Under the pieces are notes generated by a model. It was not told where the DNA came from and ran no database searches. It was given only the letters and a program-made list of their open reading frames with translations. Made by a program: the position numbers and the translations under genes. Of a stretch of 64,000 nt of DNA, positions 17,476 to 25,947 are shown piece after piece. The DNA is from Nocardia goodfellowii (GTDB lineage: Bacteria; Actinomycetota; Actinomycetes; Mycobacteriales; Mycobacteriaceae), in contig NZ_JAGGMR010000001.1 in NCBI RefSeq assembly GCF_017875645.1, positions 3,286,001 to 3,350,000 on the forward strand, written 5' to 3'. Position 1 is the first letter of the stretch. Each line of letters begins with the position of its first letter.

Positions 17476-19374
17476 ATGAGTGGAAATGAGCCGAGCAGCT
17501 TCATCGTCGCGCAGCACCAGCGGGCGGCGGCCGAACTCCCGTTCTCCGATGACGCCGATCGCGCCGATGCCCGGCGCGGATTCATCGCGGCACTGGAACC
17601 CGGGGTGGTGACCACGGCGGACGGAACCGTGGTGTGGGACAACGACTCCTACGCCTTCTTGCGTGAACCCTGCCCCGCCTCGGTGCATCCCAGTCTGTGG
17701 CGACAGTCCGGGTTGGTGATCGAGCAGGGGCTCTACGAAGTAACCGCGGGCATCTATCAGGTCCGCGGCTTGGACCTGTCGAATATGACTCTGGTGGAAG
17801 GCGATACGGGGGTCGTCGTCATCGATCCACTCATCTCGGCCGAGACCGCGGCGGCGGGCTTGGCGCTATACCGTGCGCACCGTGGTGATCGCCCGGTGAC
17901 AGGGCTCGTCTATACCCATTCCCACGTCGACCATTTCGGCGGAGCGATGGGCGTCATCACCGCTGACCAGGTCGCGGCCGGTCGGTGCCCGGTGCTGGCA
18001 CCGGCGGGTTTCCTGGAACACGCTGTCGCGGAGAATATTTACGCCGGTACCGCGATGACTCGGCGCGCGGCGTACATGTACGGCGCGGTGCTGCCGCGCG
18101 GGCCGCTCGGCCAGGTGGGCGCGGGTCTGGGCCAGACCACCTCGCTGGGCACGGTGACGCTGATCGCCCCCACCCTCGACATCACCGCCACCGGTCAGAC
18201 CGAGACCATCGACGGCGTCGAGATGGTCTTTCAGATCACCCCCGGCACCGAGGCGCCGGCCGAGATGAACTTCTACTTCCCGCACCATCGGGCCCTCTGC
18301 ATGGCCGAGAACGCGACGCACACCCTGCACAACCTGCTGACGTTGCGGGGCGCGCTCGTCCGCGACCCGCATATTTGGGCCAAGTATCTGACCGAGGCGA
18401 TCACCCTGTTCGGCCGGGACTCCGATGTCCTGTTCGCCTCCCATCACTGGCCCACCTGGGGCACCGATCGTCTGATGGAATACCTTGCGCTGCAACGGGA
18501 CCTGTACGCCTACCTGCACGATCAGACATTGCGGATGCTGAACCAGGGTTATGTGGGCGCCGAGATCGCCGAGCGCATCCAACTGCCGCCCGCCATCGAA
18601 AAGACCTGGCACACAAAGGGTTACTACGGCTCGGTGAGCCACAATGTGAAGGCCATCTATCAGCGCTACATGGGCTGGTTCGACGGAAATCCGGCCCACC
18701 TGTGGGAGCATCCGCCGGTCGAGAGCGCGCGCCGGCACGTCGAATTCATGGGCGGGGCGAACCAGGTGCTGCGCAAGGCACGGGAGTCTTACGACGCGGG
18801 CGACTATCGGTGGGTGGCACAGGTACTCAACTATGTGATCTTCGCGGACCCGGACAACCGCGCCGCCCGGGACCTGCAGGCAACTACTTTCGAGCAGCTC
18901 GGCTACGGCGCGGAGAACGCCACCTGGCGCAATTTCTACCTCAGCGGCGCCTACGAACTCCGCTATGGCTCCTTCGGCACCCCCACCACTACCAACGCGC
19001 CGACCATGCTGGCCGCGCTCACCGTCGACCAAATCTTCGACGCCCTGTCGTTGCGGGTCGACGGCCCCAGGGCCTGGAATCTGCGCGTCGTCACGGAGTG
19101 GCGGATCTCCGACGAAAACCGCACACACCGAGTCGAATTGAGCAACGGTGTGCTGACGCACTACAACCGCCCCGACGGCACCGCCCTACCCGCCCCGGAC
19201 GCGACCTTCACGCTGACCCGCCCCACCCTCATCCGAGTCCTGCTGACCGGAGCGGACTTCGGCGTAGCGGTCGCCGCGGGCGATATCACCATCGACGGGG
19301 ATCCAACCGGCCTCACCAAACTGGTCGGCGTCTTCGACGAGCCGGACCCCGATTTCGCCATCGTCACGCCGTGA
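17476..19374 (+). CDS. Class III alkyl sulfatase (MBL fold)
   Basis: A 632-aa metallo-beta-lactamase-fold alkylsulfatase of the SdsA1 type, which hydrolyses primary alkyl sulfates such as SDS to alcohol and sulfate. The zinc motif THSHVDHFGG has His148, His150, Asp152 and His153. Further ligands lie in AENATHTLHN and FASHHWPTWG. A dimerisation region follows, then a C-terminal SCP2-like domain (from about residue 510) that binds the alkyl chain. No clear signal peptide is seen, so it may be cytosolic. The start ATG 17476 lies 6 nt after AGGAGG. The product alcohol would feed fatty-acid metabolism. Confidence 0.9.
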   Translation: MSGNEPSSFIVAQHQRAAAELPFSDDADRADARRGFIAALEPGVVTTADGTVVWDNDSYAFLREPCPASVHPSLWRQSGLVIEQGLYEVTAGIYQVRGLDLSNMTLVEGDTGVVVIDPLISAETAAAGLALYRAHRGDRPVTGLVYTHSHVDHFGGAMGVITADQVAAGRCPVLAPAGFLEHAVAENIYAGTAMTRRAAYMYGAVLPRGPLGQVGAGLGQTTSLGTVTLIAPTLDITATGQTETIDGVEMVFQITPGTEAPAEMNFYFPHHRALCMAENATHTLHNLLTLRGALVRDPHIWAKYLTEAITLFGRDSDVLFASHHWPTWGTDRLMEYLALQRDLYAYLHDQTLRMLNQGYVGAEIAERIQLPPAIEKTWHTKGYYGSVSHNVKAIYQRYMGWFDGNPAHLWEHPPVESARRHVEFMGGANQVLRKARESYDAGDYRWVAQVLNYVIFADPDNRAARDLQATTFEQLGYGAENATWRNFYLSGAYELRYGSFGTPTTTNAPTMLAALTVDQIFDALSLRVDGPRAWNLRVVTEWRISDENRTHRVELSNGVLTHYNRPDGTALPAPDATFTLTRPTLIRVLLTGADFGVAVAAGDITIDGDPTGLTKLVGVFDEPDPDFAIVTP

Positions 19375-19399
19375 GGCGTCCGTCAATATCCCGGCGCGA

Positions 19400-19422
19400 C
19401 TCCCGGCTGAGCGGGCCGGGAG
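19400..19422 (+). terminator. Possible terminator after alkyl sulfatase
   Basis: Eight-bp arms CTCCCGGC and GCCGGGAG enclose a 7-nt loop, 26 bp after the stop. There is no T-run, so it is a weak call. Confidence 0.4.
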
Positions 19423-19504
19423 ATCGCTGAATCGACGGTCGGGGTGCTCCGCGGAGGTGACTCGCTGGAAATCACCGAGGCGGACATCGCTGCCATCATC
19501 CGCT

Positions 19505-19609
19505 CACGGACCACGGACCACGGACCACGGACCACGGACCACGGACCACGGACCACGGACCACGGACCACGGACCACGGACCACGGACCACGGACCACGG
19601 ACCACGGAC
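19505..19609. repeat. Tandem heptamer CACGGAC, 15 copies
   Basis: Fifteen exact head-to-tail copies of the 7-bp unit CACGGAC. Because 7 is not a multiple of 3, each strand reads as a 7-residue repeat in all frames (for example TTDHGPR). It lies in a 568-bp interval (19375-19942) with no well-supported gene. It is a minisatellite-type tract and likely to vary in copy number. Confidence 0.95.
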
Positions 19610-19766
<157 letters not shown>

Positions 19767-19942
19767 AGCACTGAGCTGAGCACGGCTGCGCCGCAGCGCA
19801 ATACGGCGACTGCGATCGGTTGGGGCATGTGAACAGGTCGGGGGCCGACGTAAATTTGCTGGCAGTCCTTTTGTAGGACAGAAGTCGGTTAATTTCAGCT
19901 ATCCTGACGCTGCCGGTCGAGCGCAAGCGGTTGTAGGGTGGC

Positions 19943-20659
19943 GTGGCAGATATCGATCAATTGACTGAGCGGTTCAGCTCGGCACTGCGACTCGGTGGGG
20001 GCGATATCTCCGCCGCGTGTCAGGCGTGTCTGCACGTCCTTCCGGTGCGCGGTGCGGCGATCCTGATCGGCGAACGACATCTCGGTCTGTGGCCGTGGTC
20101 GGTCGTCGGCGAGGACGCCGCCCGGATCGAGAGTTTGCAGGCGGTGGTCGCCGCCGGTCCCGCTGTCTACGCATTTGCCACCGGAGTGTCGGTACCGTTG
20201 CCGGATCTCACCACCCCTTGCCCGCGGTGGCCCGAGTTCGTCGCCGCTATGACACGGGAGAAGATCGCCGGTGCCATGATCTCGGTGCCGCTCCGGCTGG
20301 GCATGGCGCGGATCGGCACCCTCGACCTGTTCGACCCGGACCCCGGCATGGCCGCACCGCCGACTGTTTCCGCGGCCCGGCGGTTGGCGGATCTGCTCAC
20401 CGCGCAGCTCATTTCGGCCCACTCGGCAGGGTCAGCCGGCTGGCTGACGCCGCCGCGCGAGAGCGTCCTGATCCACCAGGCGGCGGGCATGGTGATAGAT
20501 CATCTGCATGTCGGCGCCCCCGATGCCTACGCGTGGTTACGGTCTCTGGCTGCCCGGCAAGGCCTTTCGCTATCCGAGGTCGCCGAGCGCATAATCGAGC
20601 GGCGGCTGCCGATCGCGGCGGCGCTCGACGTACCTCCGTCGAATACCCGCCGCAACTGA
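19943..20659 (+). CDS. GAF-ANTAR regulator (first of two)
   Basis: A 238-aa protein with an N-terminal GAF-like sensor region (about residues 10-150) and a C-terminal ANTAR domain (about 172-230: RESVLIHQAAGMVIDHLHVGAPDAYAWLRSLAARQGLSLSEVAERII). ANTAR proteins bind paired RNA hairpins and block termination, so this is probably an RNA-level regulator responding to an unknown signal. The GTG start lies close to TAGGGT (19934-19939), with no clear ribosome-binding site. A paralogue lies 108 bp downstream on the same strand. Confidence 0.82.
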   Translation: MADIDQLTERFSSALRLGGGDISAACQACLHVLPVRGAAILIGERHLGLWPWSVVGEDAARIESLQAVVAAGPAVYAFATGVSVPLPDLTTPCPRWPEFVAAMTREKIAGAMISVPLRLGMARIGTLDLFDPDPGMAAPPTVSAARRLADLLTAQLISAHSAGSAGWLTPPRESVLIHQAAGMVIDHLHVGAPDAYAWLRSLAARQGLSLSEVAERIIERRLPIAAALDVPPSNTRRN

Positions 20660-20767
20660 AGGTTTCGCTGGAGGCCGATCGGTCCATACCATGGTGACTT
20701 GGGCCGGGTGTGGCGCAGGATCTCCGTGGCGGACTATTAGAGGTCGGCGGGTACAGGAGTGGTTCGG

Positions 20768-21484
20768 ATGTCTGACAGCGAGCTGCTGGTAACAGCGCTG
20801 GCGAGGCTCGCGCGTCTCATGGCCGCCGATGACGTCGCCGCGGTGCTGGAGCACGTGCTCGTCAGTGCCACCGACCTTTTGCACCTGTCCGGCGCCACCG
20901 TGCTGCGAGTATGGGACGAAGCGGGGCAGTCCGAGGGCCATCCGGCATCGATCAGCGCGTCGACGGAGTCGCTGGCGGAGCTGGCACGTAGCCAGCTAGA
21001 CGCGGCTCGGGGCCCGGCGCTGGAAGCCATGCGGCACGGCGAAGCCGTCACTGTGACCGAGATCGGCAAATACCTCGACGTCTGGCCCGAATATGCGAGT
21101 GCGGCCGAGCGGCACGGCATGTCCTCGGTGGCCAGCACTCCGCTGCGGCACGACGATCTCAGCTTCGGAGCGCTCTGCATCTATTCCGCGGAGCGCCGGG
21201 ACTGGGCCCCGCCGGACCTATCGGTGGGTGAACTATTGGCTGAGTTGACGGCCGGGCACCTCGTCACCGTGGACCGGCTGCGCGAAAAACAGCAACTCGC
21301 CGACCAGTTACAGCACGCCCTGGACGCACGCATCGTCATCGAACAGGCCAAAGGCGTGATCGCCAACGCCCGCAACATCACCCCCGACGCCGCCTACAAA
21401 CTGATCCGGACGCACGCCCGCCGCAACCGCATCAGCGTGCAGGCGGTCGCCACCGGCATCGTCGAGCTGCGGCTGCGCATCTGA
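20768..21484 (+). CDS. GAF-ANTAR regulator (second of two)
   Basis: A 238-aa protein, with a GAF domain over about residues 15-165 and an ANTAR domain at about 180-236 (LQHALDARIVIEQAKGVIANARNITPDAAYKLIRTHARRNRISVQAVATGIVELRLR). The helical ANTAR motif is closer to the family consensus than in its neighbour. The start ATG 20768 is 8 nt after AGGAG; the GTG 9 bp upstream would overlap that site. Two adjacent ANTAR regulators of equal length suggest duplication, though sequence similarity outside the ANTAR core is modest. Confidence 0.87.
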   Translation: MSDSELLVTALARLARLMAADDVAAVLEHVLVSATDLLHLSGATVLRVWDEAGQSEGHPASISASTESLAELARSQLDAARGPALEAMRHGEAVTVTEIGKYLDVWPEYASAAERHGMSSVASTPLRHDDLSFGALCIYSAERRDWAPPDLSVGELLAELTAGHLVTVDRLREKQQLADQLQHALDARIVIEQAKGVIANARNITPDAAYKLIRTHARRNRISVQAVATGIVELRLRI

Positions 21485-21488
21485 CACG

Positions 21489-21585
21489 CATGCGAGCCGA
21501 TGCTCAACGCATCTCCCACGCCATACGAGCCGATGCTCAACGTATCTCCCAGGCATGCGAGCCGATGCTCAACGCGTCTCCCGCG
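21489..21585. repeat. Three tandem 32-33 bp repeats
   Basis: The unit CGAGCCGATGCTCAACG(C/T)(A/G)TCTCCC occurs starting at 21493, 21526 and 21558, with spacers ending in CATGCGAG or CATACGAG. Copies differ at only a few bases. They fill the gap between the second ANTAR gene and the convergent DUF1990 gene. Each unit contains GAGC...GCTC, a small hairpin. Confidence 0.88.
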
Positions 21586-21639
21586 CCGACTGGATCCGCA
21601 CGCCCTGATCCATCCGTGCCACGCCAGGTGTGCACGATG

Positions 21640-22152
21640 TCAGTTCGTCGGCAGCGTGCCGATGTATCGACCGGCGACAAACCGCTGAACGACCCGCACC
21701 ACCGGCCCGCCGAGTCTGGTGTACCAAGTCCCGGGACGCGAGAACGCGACCACCAACCCGTAGACACTCTCGTCTGCGGGGTCGTACTCCACCGCGAACA
21801 ATTCCTCGCCCGACTGGGGATGCCCGGGCAGCGTCCCATAGGCGAATCCGCGCCGATTCTCTTCCGCCAGTACCTGCACCACCCGGCATGGCGCGACTAT
21901 CCCGACCGGCCCTACTCCGAGCCGCACCGTCAGCACCGTGCCAGGCTCCGCTGTCGGCGTACTCGCCTCGCGAAAGATCCTGATGCCCTTCTGCATTCGA
22001 TACGCCAGAATCGCGGCCCCGGCCCGTTCGAACAGCTCCCGCCCGCGCCCGATGCGCCGTCGCAACCGAAACTGGTGATACCCCTCCGGCATCGTCGTCA
22101 GCGTCGCGCCGACCTCGGCATAGGTGAATGGTGGATCGCCAGCGTTCTGCAT
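21640..22152 (-). CDS. DUF1990 family protein
   Basis: A 170-aa protein of the DUF1990 family: FTYAEVGATLTTMPEGYHQFRLRRRIGRGRELFERAGAAILAYRMQKGIRIF, then VLTVRLGVGPVGIVAPCRVVQVLAEENRRGFAYGTLPGHPQSGEELFAVEY. The GTLPGHPQSGEE motif is the family signature. Function is unknown; the fold is thought to be a lipid- or ligand-binding START-like barrel. It is convergent with the ANTAR pair and lies downstream of the M23 gene on the same strand, 79 bp away. Confidence 0.87.
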   Translation of the reverse strand: MQNAGDPPFTYAEVGATLTTMPEGYHQFRLRRRIGRGRELFERAGAAILAYRMQKGIRIFREASTPTAEPGTVLTVRLGVGPVGIVAPCRVVQVLAEENRRGFAYGTLPGHPQSGEELFAVEYDPADESVYGLVVAFSRPGTWYTRLGGPVVRVVQRFVAGRYIGTLPTN

Positions 22153-22231
22153 GCACTGATTCTTTACCCGCCACCCGGCGAGACGGAAGCCGACTCTTCG
22201 GGTTGTCCTTTCGAGTCGTTGTCCTTTCGAG

Positions 22232-22762
22232 TCATCGTGAACTGATCCGCGTCGGAGTCACCGGTTTCAATCGAACCGGCGAAATACGCAGCAGTGCTAG
22301 CGGATCCAGGTATTCGTACGCGCCGGGTCTGCTCGAATCTCGACGCGCGCCCCAGTGCAGGCAGGCGACCGCGCAGCCTTCGTGCCCGGCTTGCAGGGTG
22401 CCGATGGGCGCGCCTCGGACAACTCGGCGGCCTACCGCCACATCCGCCTCGACCGGCTCGTAGGTCGTGCGCAAACCGCCGGGGTGATCGATCGACACCA
22501 CCGGCTTTCCAGCCACCTCCCCGGCGAACACCACGATCCCGGCACCGGCCGCCAGCACTGCCTGCCCCGGCATCCCCGCCAAGTCGACGCCGCGATGCCC
22601 GGGTAACCAGTTCCGCGCCGGTTTGTCGAAACGCCGCTCGATCGCGGGTCGCGGTCGCAAGGGCCAGCCGAACTCACCGGCCACCGGAGCTGCCACCGCT
22701 TGCTCGACCAGGCCCGCGCCAGCCACTGTCAGACCGGCCAGGAGCACACCGAACCAGCGCAT
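22232..22762 (-). CDS. Secreted M23 family peptidoglycan peptidase
   Basis: A 176-aa exported protein. The start is placed at the ATG that gives a signal peptide (MRWFGVLLAGLTVAGAGLVEQAVAAP), because the 33 residues upstream in the longer frame lack features. The LytM/M23 fold is recognisable in GWPLRPRPAIERRFDKPARNWLPGHRGVDLAG, with the first zinc His and Asp in HRGVDLAG, and VLAAGAGIVVFAGEVAGKPVVSIDHPGGLRTTYEPV. The usual HxH is present in altered form as CLHWGAR, so activity may differ. An M23 gene opposite rpsB is also found in M. tuberculosis (Rv2891). Confidence 0.85.
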   Translation of the reverse strand: MRWFGVLLAGLTVAGAGLVEQAVAAPVAGEFGWPLRPRPAIERRFDKPARNWLPGHRGVDLAGMPGQAVLAAGAGIVVFAGEVAGKPVVSIDHPGGLRTTYEPVEADVAVGRRVVRGAPIGTLQAGHEGCAVACLHWGARRDSSRPGAYEYLDPLALLRISPVRLKPVTPTRISSR

Positions 22763-22809
22763 ACGCAGGCGGCCCTGGCCGATCCTCAGTGCAGTGCGTC
22801 CGGCCACCC

Positions 22810-23577
22810 TCAGCTCGTGCCCCACTGCAGCGTGACCAGCACGGTGACCTCCGGCGCGCACGACTCCTCAGACGGACAGCGGGTGTCGAGGTCATCCTTA
22901 TTGGGATCCGAACCGGACGATTTCGGATCGGTGCCGGACAACCGCAGCACCAGCGGCGGAGACTGCCGCGCTCGTGGTGACGGATCGCCGGGCGTCGATC
23001 GCGGCTTCGGGGTGCGTGTCCGAGTAGGCGGTGGGGGAGAAGCCTCCTCCGGGTCGGTCGGCGATTGGCTTGCCGCCGGCGGCGCTGCCGCTTGCCCGAT
23101 CAGGCCGCTCATCAACTCCGCGGTCAACGGCACCAGCCGCGCGAGTGGCGGACCGAATTCCGCGATCAAACGCTCGATATCGGTAGCCGACTGCCCCAGC
23201 GCCTCGGCGATGCGCGGCACCGCCTCGGCCGCGAGCGGTACCAACTGTGCCAGGGGCGGGCCGAATTCGGTGACGAGGCGGTCGACCTCGCCCGCCGGGA
23301 CACCGAGCGCCGCCGCGAGGCGGGGTACGAATTCCGCCGTCAGCGGCGCCAACCGCAGCAGCGGTGGACCGAATTGCGTGACGAGTCGTTCTATCTCGGC
23401 GGCGGAAATTCCGGGCGCGGGAGGGACGTGGTCGATCCGCCGCGGCGTGCTGCACACGGAGCCGGTGCACTGCCCGGCTACCGGATCGGGGACGGCTCGC
23501 GCGGGTGCGGCGGTGAACATCGCCCCCGCGAAGGCCAGCGGAACGAGCATGGTCGTGGTGATCGAGATTCGGGTCAT
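22810..23577 (-). CDS. Secreted protein with three 36-residue repeats
   Basis: A 255-aa protein of unknown function. A signal peptide (MTRISITTTMLVPLAFAGAMFTAAPARA) precedes three 36-residue units: AEIERLVTQFGPPLLRLAPLTAEFVPRLAAALGVPA, GEVDRLVTEFGPPLAQLVPLAAEAVPRIAEALGQSA and TDIERLIAEFGPPLARLVPLTAEL. Each unit looks like two amphipathic helices joined by FGPPL. A Pro/Ser/Thr/Arg-rich linker follows, then a C-terminal part with two Cys (RCPSEESCAPEVTVLVTLQWG). The longer start at 23664 lacks support. It is 47 bp upstream of the M23 gene on the same strand, suggesting a shared envelope role. I know of no named family. Confidence 0.75.
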   Translation of the reverse strand: MTRISITTTMLVPLAFAGAMFTAAPARAVPDPVAGQCTGSVCSTPRRIDHVPPAPGISAAEIERLVTQFGPPLLRLAPLTAEFVPRLAAALGVPAGEVDRLVTEFGPPLAQLVPLAAEAVPRIAEALGQSATDIERLIAEFGPPLARLVPLTAELMSGLIGQAAAPPAASQSPTDPEEASPPPPTRTRTPKPRSTPGDPSPRARQSPPLVLRLSGTDPKSSGSDPNKDDLDTRCPSEESCAPEVTVLVTLQWGTS

Positions 23578-23969
23578 GCGGTCGAGACTCGTCTCGCCGG
23601 TTGCGTGTCGTAACCCGCGTTCCGGCGAGTGGGGACAACTTCGCGGACTGTGGATATCTCGCATTTCTCCTGGTCAGCGGTCCGGGTGCAGGCCGATTTA
23701 GAGCAGGAGCCCGCACGCCGTAGACTGGTTGAGCGGTCTGTGCTTGCTATGGACCGACTTCGCGCGCCATCCGTGCTTGTTCGTAACGGCGCTGTTCGAA
23801 CCAGAACTCCAGTCATTCTGCGGGTTCGGTCGCGGCAGCGTAATCGCGAAACAGGGAATCGTCGGCTGGTCCCGAGCTCAACGGCCCGGGTCCGACGGTT
23901 CGGAGGCGCCAGGGCTTCGGATCACCGATCCGTAGCGTCAACCGGCAAAGAAAGAGAGATACGAGAGCA
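23578..23969 (+). promoter_or_regulatory. rpsB promoter and long leader region
   Basis: A 392-bp divergent intergenic region. TAGACT at 23721-23726 is a plausible -10 for rpsB and would give a leader of about 240 nt. A small inverted repeat (CGGATCACCGATCCG) lies near 23918-23932. No gene in this interval is supported; short ORFs here lack protein features. Confidence 0.45.
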
Positions 23970-24827
23970 ATGGCTGTCGTAACTATGAAGCAGCTGCTCG
24001 ACAGCGGCGCGCACTTCGGACACCAGACTCGTCGGTGGAATCCGAAGATGAAGCGGTTCATCTTCACCGACCGCAATGGCATCTACATCATCGACCTGCA
24101 GCAGACGCTGACCTACATCGACAAGGCCTACGAGTTCGTCAAGGAGACCGTCGCCCACGGTGGCACCGTTCTCTTCGTCGGCACCAAGAAGCAGGCCCAG
24201 GAGTCGATCGCGGCCGAGGCCACTCGGGTCGGTATGCCGTATGTCAACCAGCGCTGGCTGGGTGGCATGCTCACCAACTTCTCCACCGTGCACAAGCGCC
24301 TGCAGCGCCTCAAGGAGCTCGAGGCCATGGAGCAGACCGGTGGCTTCGAGGGTCGCACCAAGAAGGAAATCCTCATGCTGACGCGTGAGATGAACAAGCT
24401 CGAGCGCACCCTCGGTGGTATCCGGGACATGGCCAAGGTTCCGTCGGCCATCTGGGTCGTCGACACCAACAAGGAGCACATCGCCGTCGGCGAGGCGCGC
24501 AAGCTGAACATCCCGGTCATCGCGATCCTGGATACCAACTGCGATCCCGACCTGGTCGACTACCCGATTCCGGGTAACGACGACGCGATCCGTTCCGCCG
24601 CCCTGCTGACCAAGGTCGTCGCCTCCGCGGTGGCCGAGGGCGTGCAGGCCCGCGCGGGCCAGTCCTCCTCCGACGACAAGCCGGAAGCCGGCGCGGGCGA
24701 GCCCCTCGCCGAGTGGGAGCAGGAGCTGCTGGCGCAGGCTGCCCCCGCCGCCGCCGACGCCCCGGCCGCTGAAGCCGCTGCTGAGGCTCCGGCCGAGGCC
24801 CCGGCTGAGACCCCGGCCGAGGCCTGA
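23970..24827 (+). CDS. rpsB: 30S ribosomal protein S2
   Basis: Small-subunit protein required for S1 and translation initiation. The 285-aa product opens with [32 protein letters not shown], the S2 signature, and continues with the conserved [29 protein letters not shown] and [32 protein letters not shown]. The C-terminal tail is rich in Ala, Glu and Pro. AAAGAGAG precedes the ATG. It is followed by tsf with an intervening stem-loop. Confidence 0.98.
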   Translation: MAVVTMKQLLDSGAHFGHQTRRWNPKMKRFIFTDRNGIYIIDLQQTLTYIDKAYEFVKETVAHGGTVLFVGTKKQAQESIAAEATRVGMPYVNQRWLGGMLTNFSTVHKRLQRLKELEAMEQTGGFEGRTKKEILMLTREMNKLERTLGGIRDMAKVPSAIWVVDTNKEHIAVGEARKLNIPVIAILDTNCDPDLVDYPIPGNDDAIRSAALLTKVVASAVAEGVQARAGQSSSDDKPEAGAGEPLAEWEQELLAQAAPAAADAPAAEAAAEAPAEAPAETPAEA

Positions 24828-24846
24828 GTCTCTTAAAACTCTGTTT

Positions 24847-24886
24847 CAGCGGTGATCATGTTGACCTGTCAGCGTGATCACCGCTG
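24847..24886 (+). terminator. Stem-loop between rpsB and tsf
   Basis: Perfect 12-bp arms (CAGCGGTGATCA at 24847-24858 and TGATCACCGCTG at 24875-24886) around a 16-nt loop, with no T-run after it. Between two genes normally cotranscribed, it could be a partial terminator, an mRNA-processing or stability element, or a regulatory hairpin. Confidence 0.6.
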
Positions 24887-24922
24887 CCCAGTATCCGACT
24901 TGAAAAGGGAGGCTCGCCCGAG

Positions 24923-25747
24923 ATGGCGAACTACACCGCTGCCGATGTGAAGCGGCTCCGGGACCTGACCGGCTCCGGAATGATGGACTGCAAGAAGGCG
25001 CTCGAGGAGAACGGCGGCGATTTCGACAAGGCCGTCGAGTTCCTGCGCATCAAGGGCGCCAAGGATGTCGGCAAGCGCGCCGAGCGCTCCACCGCCGAGG
25101 GTCTGGTCGCCGCCAAGGATGGCGTCCTGATCGAGATCAACTCCGAGACCGACTTCGTCGCCAAGAACGCGGAGTTCCAGGAGCTGGCCAACAGCATCGT
25201 GGCCGCCGCCGCGAAGGCCCGCCCGGCCGACCTGGACGCGCTCAAGGCTGTCGACCTGGGCGGCAAGACCGCCGATCAGGCCGTGCAGGAGCTCGCCGCC
25301 AAGATCGGTGAGAAGCTCGAGCTGCGTCGCGTCGCGTCCTTCGACGGCCCCGTCGCCGTCTACCTGCACAAGCGTGCCACCGACCTGCCGCCCGCCGTCG
25401 GCGTGCTGGTCGAGTACAAGGGCGAGGGCGAGGCCGCCGAGGCCGCTGCCCGTGCCGCCGGTATGCAGGTCGCGGCCCTCAAGGCCAAGTACCTGACCCG
25501 TGAGGACGTGCCGGCCGAACTCGTCGCCAAGGAGCGCGAGATCGCCGAGGCCACGGCCAAGGAAGAGGGCAAGCCCGAAGCCGCCCTCCCGAAGATCGTC
25601 GAAGGTCGCGTCAACGGCTTCTACAAGGATGTCGTGCTGCTGGAGCAGGCTTCGGTCACCGACTCCAAGAAGACCGTCAAGGCGCTGCTGGACGAGGCCG
25701 GTGTCACCGTGACTCGCTTCGCTCGCTTCGAGGTCGGACAGGCCTGA
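24923..25747 (+). CDS. tsf: Elongation factor Ts
   Basis: Guanine-nucleotide exchange factor for EF-Tu. The 274-aa protein has the UBA-like N-terminus ([45 protein letters not shown]), the TDFVAKN motif that contacts EF-Tu, and the core and dimerisation region ending [21 protein letters not shown] lies upstream of the ATG. It ends just before a strong intrinsic terminator. Confidence 0.98.
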   Translation: MANYTAADVKRLRDLTGSGMMDCKKALEENGGDFDKAVEFLRIKGAKDVGKRAERSTAEGLVAAKDGVLIEINSETDFVAKNAEFQELANSIVAAAAKARPADLDALKAVDLGGKTADQAVQELAAKIGEKLELRRVASFDGPVAVYLHKRATDLPPAVGVLVEYKGEGEAAEAAARAAGMQVAALKAKYLTREDVPAELVAKEREIAEATAKEEGKPEAALPKIVEGRVNGFYKDVVLLEQASVTDSKKTVKALLDEAGVTVTRFARFEVGQA

Positions 25748-25774
25748 CCGCCGCCGCTGGGTCCAATCCAGTGA

Positions 25775-25819
25775 AAAGACCCCTCACACATTGTGATTCA
25801 ATGTGTGAGGGGTCTTTTT
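25775..25819 (+). terminator. Intrinsic terminator after tsf
   Basis: A 17-bp perfect stem (arms 25775-25791 and 25801-25817, loop TGTGATTCA), with an A-run on the left and a T-run (CTTTTT) on the right. It is the only classical U-tailed terminator noticed in the window. It can act in both directions and separates rpsB-tsf from pyrH-frr. Confidence 0.95.
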
Positions 25820-25947
25820 CTGTTCGTCCGGACGCGCCTTGTACGGGGGCTTGTGCCGTGCTGCTTTCCGGATAGGGCAGGATGAGAACGCTTTGTGTTG
25901 CGCACTCGCGCCAGTTGATGATCAATCGCCGAAGGAGACGAGCACCG

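Noticed and set aside
21489..21585. Short CRISPR-like repeat
   Set aside because: The three copies are contiguous, with no unique spacers and no cas genes nearby.
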